Part shown: positions 6,363-11,641 of the stretch, piece after piece
Layout: each line of letters opens with the position of its first letter
Numbering within the stretch: position 1 is the first letter of the stretch
NCBI GenBank assembly: GCA_034004685.1
Contig: JAVEWG010000062.1
Location: 1 to 13,502, forward strand
Reading direction: 5' to 3'
Source: JAEUNX01 sp034004685
Lineage (GTDB): Bacteria; Pseudomonadota; Gammaproteobacteria; Burkholderiales; Rhodocyclaceae
Length of the DNA: 13,502 nt
Notes under the pieces: generated by a model
The model's input: only the letters and a program-made list of their open reading frames with translations
Database searches by the model: none
What the model was told of the DNA's origin: nothing
Position numbers and translations under genes: made by a program

Positions 6363-7846
6363 TGGAAGTCCGCCTCGCCCCCCTGGCCGCCGCCCTCGCC
6401 CTGGCGCTGACCAGCGGTGCCAGCCAGGCCGCCGGCAGCCAGGACAAACTCCTGGCGGAACTCAAGCGCCTGACCGAGCGGATGGAAAAGCTTGAAAAAC
6501 GCAACGCAGAACTGGAAAACCGCCTTGCTGCCCTGCCCGCCCCGGCCCTGGCCCGGCGGGTGGAAGCCCTGGAAGAAGCCAACCGCCAGGTGAGCGCCGG
6601 GCTGGAATCCGATCGCATCTCCGACAAGGAGCCGGAACTGGTCACCCGCCTGAAAGCCCTGGAAACCAGGGCCGACAGCCACGGCCCCGCCGCCCGGCTG
6701 GCCGAAGCCCTGGAGGGCATCAGCGTGGAGGGCAGCGTGGCCGCCGTGGCCCAGCGGGTAAACGGCAAGGCCCGGGCCGACCGCAAGGACGAAACAGCCC
6801 TCACCTGGCGGGGCGACGTGGGCATCACCCTGCCCGGCGGCGACATTGGCGCCAGCAAGGGGGAATTCTTCACCCACCTGCGGATGGGCCAGGGCAGCGG
6901 CATCGAAGGCCTGCGCCCCACCTTCACCGGCGCCACCAACAGCCTGGCCTTCCAGCAGGACGGCGTGCCGTCCGAGAACACCACCGCCATCGTGGCCCAG
7001 GCCTGGTACCAGCTCACCACCCCCCTGGGGGAAGGGGGCGAGGATTCGCCCCACAGCCTTCAGCTCACCGTGGGCAAGATCGATCCCTTCGTGTTCTTTG
7101 ACCAGAACGCCGCCGCCGACAACGAAGCCGAGAAGTTCCTCAACAACGTCTTCGTCCACAACCCCATGCTGGATTCCGGCGGGGCGGTGGGGGCCGACAG
7201 CTACGGCTTCAGCCCCGGCGTCCGGCTGGCCTACCGCAACGAGCACGGCAAACCGGAATGGTGGCAGGCCTCCATCGGGGTGTTCGGCGCCGGCGATGGC
7301 GCCACCTTCGGCAAGAGCTTCACCAAACCCTTCGTCATCGGCCAGCTGGAAACCGGCCTGCGCCTCTTCGGCGGGCTGGCGGGTACCTACCGCCTGTATG
7401 GCTGGCACAACGGCCAGTACGAGGGCTACGACGGTTCCATCGGCACCACCGCCGGCTGGGGCATAAGCGCCGACCAGCGGGTGGACGAGGATCTGACCCT
7501 CTTCGCCCGCTATGGCCATGCCAGCTCCGGCAAGGTGGCCTTCAACCGGGCGATCACCCTGGGGGCCGAGCTCAACGGCAGCCCCTGGGGCCGGGGCGCC
7601 GATGGCGTGGGCGTGGCCTTCGCCTGGCTGCGCGCCAGCCCGGGCTTCAAGGCCGCCGCGGCGGATCTGCCGGACTTGGGCTACGGGGCCCGGGGCGCCG
7701 AGAAAGTGGCCGAGCTGTACTACCGCTACCACGTGAATGAACAGCTCTCCCTCACCCCGGATCTGCAGGTGATCCGCAAGGCCGGCGCCGACCCGGACGC
7801 CGACACCATCACCGCCCTCGGGGTGCGCGCCCTGTATGCCTTCTGA
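6362..7846 (+). CDS. Outer-membrane porin with N-terminal coiled coil (OprB-like)
   Basis: Predicted outer-membrane beta-barrel of 494 residues. It has a signal peptide (about 1-23, ending GASQAA) and a Leu/Glu/Lys-rich coiled coil at about 26-75 (DKLLAELKRLTERMEKLEKRN), possibly continuing to 120. A barrel-like domain with alternating aromatic strands and glycine turns runs from about 145 to the end (FFTHLRMGQ, LTVGKIDPFVFFDQNA, SIGVFGAG, LFARYGHASSGKVAF) and closes with ALYAF, the terminal Phe typical of BAM substrates. The barrel resembles carbohydrate-selective porins (OprB), and the coiled coil before it recalls cyanobacterial Som-type porins. ATG 6362 shares one base with the ftrA stop, so it is coupled to ftrA. 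It is not a standard member of ftrABCD operons. A role in passing iron across the outer membrane is inferred from position only. Confidence 0.75.
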   Translation: MEVRLAPLAAALALALTSGASQAAGSQDKLLAELKRLTERMEKLEKRNAELENRLAALPAPALARRVEALEEANRQVSAGLESDRISDKEPELVTRLKALETRADSHGPAARLAEALEGISVEGSVAAVAQRVNGKARADRKDETALTWRGDVGITLPGGDIGASKGEFFTHLRMGQGSGIEGLRPTFTGATNSLAFQQDGVPSENTTAIVAQAWYQLTTPLGEGGEDSPHSLQLTVGKIDPFVFFDQNAAADNEAEKFLNNVFVHNPMLDSGGAVGADSYGFSPGVRLAYRNEHGKPEWWQASIGVFGAGDGATFGKSFTKPFVIGQLETGLRLFGGLAGTYRLYGWHNGQYEGYDGSIGTTAGWGISADQRVDEDLTLFARYGHASSGKVAFNRAITLGAELNGSPWGRGADGVGVAFAWLRASPGFKAAAADLPDLGYGARGAEKVAELYYRYHVNEQLSLTPDLQVIRKAGADPDADTITALGVRALYAF

Positions 7847-7922
7847 GCCTGCCCCCGCTTCCGCCCCACACCCGGTTCGCCGGATGGGCGGTAGCTCCCT
7901 TCGCCTTCAGCCAGGAATCGCC

Positions 7923-8261
7923 ATGCCGCGCCCAGCCACCCTCCCCATCCTCGCCCTCGCCACCGCCCTGGCGGTCCCCCTGGCCGCCCGGGCCGAACTG
8001 CCCACCTTCAAACTGGTGGCCGAGAACGGCCGCTTCACCCCCACCACCCTGGAGGTGCCGGCCAACACCCGCTTCAAGATCGAAGTGACCAACCGCAACG
8101 CCGGCCCGGAAGAGTTCGAGACCAGCAATCCCCTCAAGGAGTTGGTGGTAGCCCCCGGGGTGACCCGGGCCACGGTCTTCCCGCCCCTGAAGCCCGGCAC
8201 CTACCCCTTCTTCGGCGAGTTCCACAAGGAAACCGCCCAAGGCCAGATCGTCGCCAAATGA
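7923..8261 (+). CDS. ftrB: Periplasmic cupredoxin-like protein (FtrB-type)
   Basis: Small periplasmic protein with a cupredoxin fold, the FtrB component proposed to help oxidise Fe(II) before permease transport. ATG 7923 is preceded by AGGAA at 7913-7917; it gives 112 residues with a clear signal peptide (PRPATLPILALATALAVPLAARA, about 2-24). The frame reaches back to 7836, but that extension would precede the signal peptide and overlap the porin. The mature part shows the cupredoxin_1 pattern: NGRFTPTTLEVPANTRFKI, then EEFETSNPLKE, and KPGTYPFFGEFHKETAQG. It has no Cys, no Met and a single His (H101), so a classical type-1 copper site is absent. A 76-base gap separates it from the porin. I see no promoter there, so it is probably on the same transcript. 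Confidence 0.88.
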   Translation: MPRPATLPILALATALAVPLAARAELPTFKLVAENGRFTPTTLEVPANTRFKIEVTNRNAGPEEFETSNPLKELVVAPGVTRATVFPPLKPGTYPFFGEFHKETAQGQIVAK

Positions 8262-8294
8262 TGCTCACGAACAGCCCATCCCCGGAGTCCAGCC

Positions 8295-9119
8295 ATGGGT
8301 AACGCCCTTTTCATCGTCTGGCGCGAAAGCGTGGAAGCCATCCTGGTGGTGAGCATCCTGTATGCCTGGATCAAGGCCCGGGGTGACGGCCGGATCACCT
8401 TGCGCCACCTATGGATCGGCATCGGCGGCGGCCTGGCCCTGGCGGGCGGCCTGGCCCTGGCCATGCTGGGGCTGCAAAGCCAGCTGGCCGGCGACGCCCT
8501 GGAGGCCTTCCAGGCGGCTATCGTCTTCGTGGCCGCCGGGCTCATCACCCACATGGTGGTGTGGATGCGCCACCACGGCCGCTACATGAAGCGGGATCTG
8601 GAAGCCGGCCTGTCCAAGGCCGCCGAAGAGGCGGGGGGCGCCTCGGCGGCCCTGCTGGCGGCCATCGCCATCGGCCGGGAGGGCTCGGAGACCGTGCTGT
8701 TCCTCTACGGCCTGGGCATGGAGCAAAGCGGCGGCGCCCTGGGCCAGCTCCTGCTGGGGGCAGGCCTGGGCTTTGGGCTGGCCCTGGTGACGGCCTGGGT
8801 GATCCAGAAAGGCGCCCGCTGGCTGCCCAGCCGGGTGTTCTTCGCCATCACCGAGGTGGTGCTGTTCCTGCTGGCGGCGGCGCTGCTGGTGTCGGGGGTG
8901 GAACGGCTGATCAACATGGAATGGCTGCCGCCGCTCCTGGAACCGGTGTGGGACAGCTCCGGGTTGCTCGATGAAGCCAGTCTGGCGGGCGGCATCGCCG
9001 GGGCCTTCACCGGCTACCGCTCCCATCCCTCCCTGACGGTGCTGATCGCCTGGCTGGGCTACTGGGGCCTGGTGAGCTGGCTGGTGCGCAAACCCAAGGG
9101 CGCGGAGGCCGCCCGATGA
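8295..9119 (+). CDS. ftrC: FTR1-family iron permease (FtrC/EfeU-like)
   Basis: Inner-membrane permease of the oxidase-dependent iron transporter family (yeast Ftr1p, EfeU, FtrC). The 274-residue product has about seven hydrophobic helices and the two REXXE iron-binding motifs that define the family: R10-E14 (RESVE, in helix 1) and R128-E132 (REGSE). The cytoplasmic loop at about 91-112 is rich in charged residues. ATG 8295 has GGAG 7 bases upstream and follows the ftrB stop by 33 bases. The stop TGA overlaps the ATG of the next gene (ATGA at 9116-9119), so permease and polyferredoxin are translationally coupled. No truncation is seen. Confidence 0.95.
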   Translation: MGNALFIVWRESVEAILVVSILYAWIKARGDGRITLRHLWIGIGGGLALAGGLALAMLGLQSQLAGDALEAFQAAIVFVAAGLITHMVVWMRHHGRYMKRDLEAGLSKAAEEAGGASAALLAAIAIGREGSETVLFLYGLGMEQSGGALGQLLLGAGLGFGLALVTAWVIQKGARWLPSRVFFAITEVVLFLLAAALLVSGVERLINMEWLPPLLEPVWDSSGLLDEASLAGGIAGAFTGYRSHPSLTVLIAWLGYWGLVSWLVRKPKGAEAAR

Positions 9120-10495
9120 ACGCCCCGGCCCTGGCCGCCGCGGCGCCTCGCCCCCGGCTGGCCCGCCTAGGGGAATTCATGCGCCGCCGGCGGGGCCTGA
9201 TCCTGGGCCTCCAGTGGGGGGTGCTGGCCTTCTACCTGTTCCTGGTGGTGACCCCCGCCTTCCTGCCCCTGCCCGGGGAAGACGCCCACCTGTGGAGCAA
9301 CCTGACCCTCTTCGCCCAGTTCATGTTCTGGGGCATCTGGTGGCCCTTCGTACTGCTCTCCATGATGCTCCTGGGACGGATGTGGTGCGGGGTGCTGTGT
9401 CCCGAGGGCTTCCTCACCGAACAGGTGAGCCGCATCGGCCTGGGCCGGCCGGTGCCCCGCTGGATCAAGTGGGGCGGCTGGCCCTTCGTGGCCTTCCTGG
9501 GCACCACCGTCTATGGCCAGCTGGTGAGTGTTTACGAGTACCCCAAGGCTGCGCTTCTGGTGCTGGGGGGCTCCACCGTGGCGGCCATCGCCGTGGGTCT
9601 GGTGTACGGCAAGGGAAAACGGGTGTGGTGCCGCCACCTGTGCCCGGTCAATGGGGTGTTCGGCCTGCTCTCCCGCCTGGCACCGGTGCATTTCCGCACC
9701 GATCGGGCGGCCTGGGATGCCCAGCCGGGCCGGGTGGCCCCGATCAACTGCGCCCCCCTGGTGGATCTGCGCCGCATGGAAAGCGCCAGTGGCTGCCACA
9801 TGTGCGGGCGCTGCGCCGGCCACCGGGGCGCCATCGAACTGGCCGCCCGGGCGCCTGCCGCCGAGATCACCCACCTCAAGGCGCAGGACGCCAACCCCTG
9901 GGAAGTCCGCCTGCTGGTCTACGGCCTGATCGGCACCGCCATCGGCGCCTTCCAGTGGTCGGCCTCCCCCTGGTTCGTCAGCGCCAAGCTGGCCATCGCC
10001 GAATGGCTGGTGGATCACGACTTCTTTGCCCTGCTGGGAGACGACATCCCCTGGTGGCTGCTCACCCATTACCCGGAAAGCAGCGACGTATTCACCTGGC
10101 TCGACGGCCTGCTGATCCTCGCCTACATCGCCGCCACCGCCTTGGTGGTGGGAGGCTGGATCAGCCTGTGGCTGCGCGTCGCCGGCCGCCTGCAGGGGGG
10201 AGCGAAGGATCACCTGCGCCTGGCCTACGCCCTGATTCCCCTGGGGGGCGCCGGGGTGTTCCTGGGGCTCTCGGCCCTGACCGTCACCCTGTTGGCCGCA
10301 GAAGGTACCCGCATCCCGGCTCTGCTGGAGATCCGCACCGCCCTCCTGGCCCTGGCCACCCTGGCCAGCCTCTGGCTCGCCGCCCGCCTGACCCTCACGC
10401 AACAAGGCTGGCGCGGCCTGCCAGCCTGGACGGCCTTTGGGGTGGCAACCCTCGGCGCCGTGGCGCCCTGGGGGGTGATGTATTACGTCTGGTAG
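9116..10495 (+). CDS. ftrD: Membrane polyferredoxin, NapH/FixG-like (FtrD)
   Basis: Integral-membrane iron-sulfur protein that fits FtrD, thought to take electrons released when Fe(II) is oxidised during import. The 459-residue product has a membrane segment at about 30-50 and further helices at 70-88, 122-140, 146-164, 263-285, 330-353, 367-395, 407-424 and 437-457. It has exactly eight cysteines: C91 and C95 (WCGVLCPEG), C172 and C176 (WCRHLCPVNG), C212 (PINCAPL), and C227, C230, C233 (GCHMCGRC). That is enough for two [4Fe-4S] clusters, and the paired CxxxCP motifs are the NapH/CcoG signature. The second set departs from the usual ferredoxin CxxCxxCxxxCP because its fourth ligand would come from C212, 15 residues upstream. 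The start overlaps ftrC by 4 bases. It is the last gene of the operon. Confidence 0.9.
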   Translation: MNAPALAAAAPRPRLARLGEFMRRRRGLILGLQWGVLAFYLFLVVTPAFLPLPGEDAHLWSNLTLFAQFMFWGIWWPFVLLSMMLLGRMWCGVLCPEGFLTEQVSRIGLGRPVPRWIKWGGWPFVAFLGTTVYGQLVSVYEYPKAALLVLGGSTVAAIAVGLVYGKGKRVWCRHLCPVNGVFGLLSRLAPVHFRTDRAAWDAQPGRVAPINCAPLVDLRRMESASGCHMCGRCAGHRGAIELAARAPAAEITHLKAQDANPWEVRLLVYGLIGTAIGAFQWSASPWFVSAKLAIAEWLVDHDFFALLGDDIPWWLLTHYPESSDVFTWLDGLLILAYIAATALVVGGWISLWLRVAGRLQGGAKDHLRLAYALIPLGGAGVFLGLSALTVTLLAAEGTRIPALLEIRTALLALATLASLWLAARLTLTQQGWRGLPAWTAFGVATLGAVAPWGVMYYVW

Positions 10496-10509
10496 GGCGC
10501 CCTGATCGG

Positions 10510-10525
10510 CCTGGGGCCCCCCAGG
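10510..10525 (+). terminator. Possible weak terminator after ftrD
   Basis: CCTGGGG-CC-CCCCAGG is a 7-bp perfect inverted repeat 15 bases past the ftrD stop. It is followed by GGCGTTTTGCGGGTTT, so the T-tract is short and offset. It may end the ftr transcript, but it could also be just a GC-rich hairpin. Confidence 0.4.
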
Positions 10526-10601
10526 GGCGTTTTGCGGGTTTGCCGACCGAATTCCGGCGGTGTCATGATGGCGACATTACCCGGACGTCAAGCACGCCAA
10601 C

Positions 10602-11579
10602 GTGATCCCTCCTGACCGCCTCCAGCAACTCTACCGCCGCCTCGGCACCCGCCTCGCCACACCAGCCAGCGAACTCCAGGAAACCCTCGGCATCTCCCGC
10701 GCCACCCTCACCCGCTACCTCCGGGATCTGCGGGATCGGCTCGGCGCCCCCATCGTTTTCGACCGAGACCAGGGCGGCTACCGCCTCGCCCGCCAAAGCC
10801 CGGACTTCGGCCCCCAGTTCGAAATTCCCGGCTTGTGGTTCACCGCCGAGGAAATCCACGCCCTCCTCACCATGCAGTACTTGCTATCCACCCTGGACAC
10901 CGGCGGGCTGCTGGGACCCCACATCCAACCCCTGTTGAGCCGCCTCGGGCGCATTCTCGGCACCTCCGACGCTTCCGCTTCCGAAGTGGCCCGCCGCATC
11001 CGCATCCAGACTGTGGGCGCCCGCCACTTCGAGCTGGAACACTTCCAGACCGTAGGCTCCGCCACCCTGCGCCGCCAACGCCTGATGATTGAGTACCACG
11101 CCCGGGGCAAGGATGAAACCACCCGCCGGGAAGTCTCGCCCCAGCGCCTCATCCACTACCGCGATAACTGGTACCTGGACGCCTGGTGCCACCTGCGAAA
11201 CGAACTCAGAAGCTTCGCGGTGGACGCCATCGGCCGCGCCGAAATCCTCGACCTCCCCGCCCAAGAGATCGACGCCCCCACCCTCGACCAGGTACTGGGC
11301 GCCGGCTACGGCATCTTTGCCGGTCAGGAAGTCCGCTGGGCGGTCCTGCGCTTTAGCTCCGAACGCAGCCGCTGGGTTGCCACCGAAAAATGGCACCCCA
11401 ATCAGCAAGGGCGAAGACTCGACAACGGCGGCTTCGAACTCAAGGTCCCCTACAGCCAGGAACCTGAACTGATCATGGACATCCTGCGACACGGCCGCCA
11501 CGTGGAAGTGCTTGAACCCGCCAGCTTGCGGGAAGCGGTACGCCGCGAACACGTGGCCGCCGCCGGTGAAAATTCCTGA
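10602..11579 (+). CDS. WYL-domain transcriptional regulator next to cas3
   Basis: Predicted DNA-binding regulator of 325 residues. An N-terminal winged helix-turn-helix (about 5-62; ASELQETLGISRATLTRYLRDL, then wing DRDQGGYRL) is followed by a WYL ligand-sensing domain at about 150-225 with the naming residues W190-Y191-L192 (DNWYLDAWCHLRNELRSFAVDAI). A WCX-like C-terminal region covers about 243-318. The only usable start is GTG 10602; an in-frame stop lies at 10566-10568 and no clear ribosome-binding site is present. TTGCCG and CATGAT, 18 bases apart within about 10540-10570, could be a weak promoter. WYL proteins are often found beside cas operons and can repress or activate them, so control of the downstream cas genes is a reasonable inference. 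Its base composition matches the upstream genes more than cas3. Confidence 0.88.
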   Translation: MIPPDRLQQLYRRLGTRLATPASELQETLGISRATLTRYLRDLRDRLGAPIVFDRDQGGYRLARQSPDFGPQFEIPGLWFTAEEIHALLTMQYLLSTLDTGGLLGPHIQPLLSRLGRILGTSDASASEVARRIRIQTVGARHFELEHFQTVGSATLRRQRLMIEYHARGKDETTRREVSPQRLIHYRDNWYLDAWCHLRNELRSFAVDAIGRAEILDLPAQEIDAPTLDQVLGAGYGIFAGQEVRWAVLRFSSERSRWVATEKWHPNQQGRRLDNGGFELKVPYSQEPELIMDILRHGRHVEVLEPASLREAVRREHVAAAGENS

Positions 11580-11623
11580 TGCTCATGTTTTGAGCATGGC
11601 GCCATGCAGAATGGCTTCCATTC
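11579..11623. promoter_or_regulatory. Three consecutive inverted repeats between WYL gene and cas3
   Basis: The 62-base gap contains ATGCTCA-TGTTT-TGAGCAT (11579-11597), the perfect 14-base palindrome GCATGGCGCCATGC (11594-11607, sharing the GCAT arm), and GAATGG-CTT-CCATTC (11609-11623). There is no T-tract after the first hairpin. The array ends 5 bases before the cas3 ribosome-binding site (GAGGA, 11628-11632). It may be an operator for the WYL protein, a leader RNA structure, or a weak terminator/attenuator. Confidence 0.6.
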
Positions 11624-11641
11624 AAACGAGGACGATCAAGC

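Noticed and set aside
6356..7732. 458-codon minus-strand frame opposite the porin
   Set aside because: Gly/Ala-rich shadow with no domain; the plus strand has coupled starts and a full signal peptide-barrel architecture.
7836..7922. N-terminal extension of FtrB from ATG 7836
   Set aside because: It would place 29 non-hydrophobic residues before an obvious signal peptide and overlap the porin; ATG 7923 has its own AGGAA.
9167..10405. 412-codon minus-strand frame opposite ftrD
   Set aside because: Gln/Gly-rich shadow; the plus frame has helices and eight ordered cysteines.
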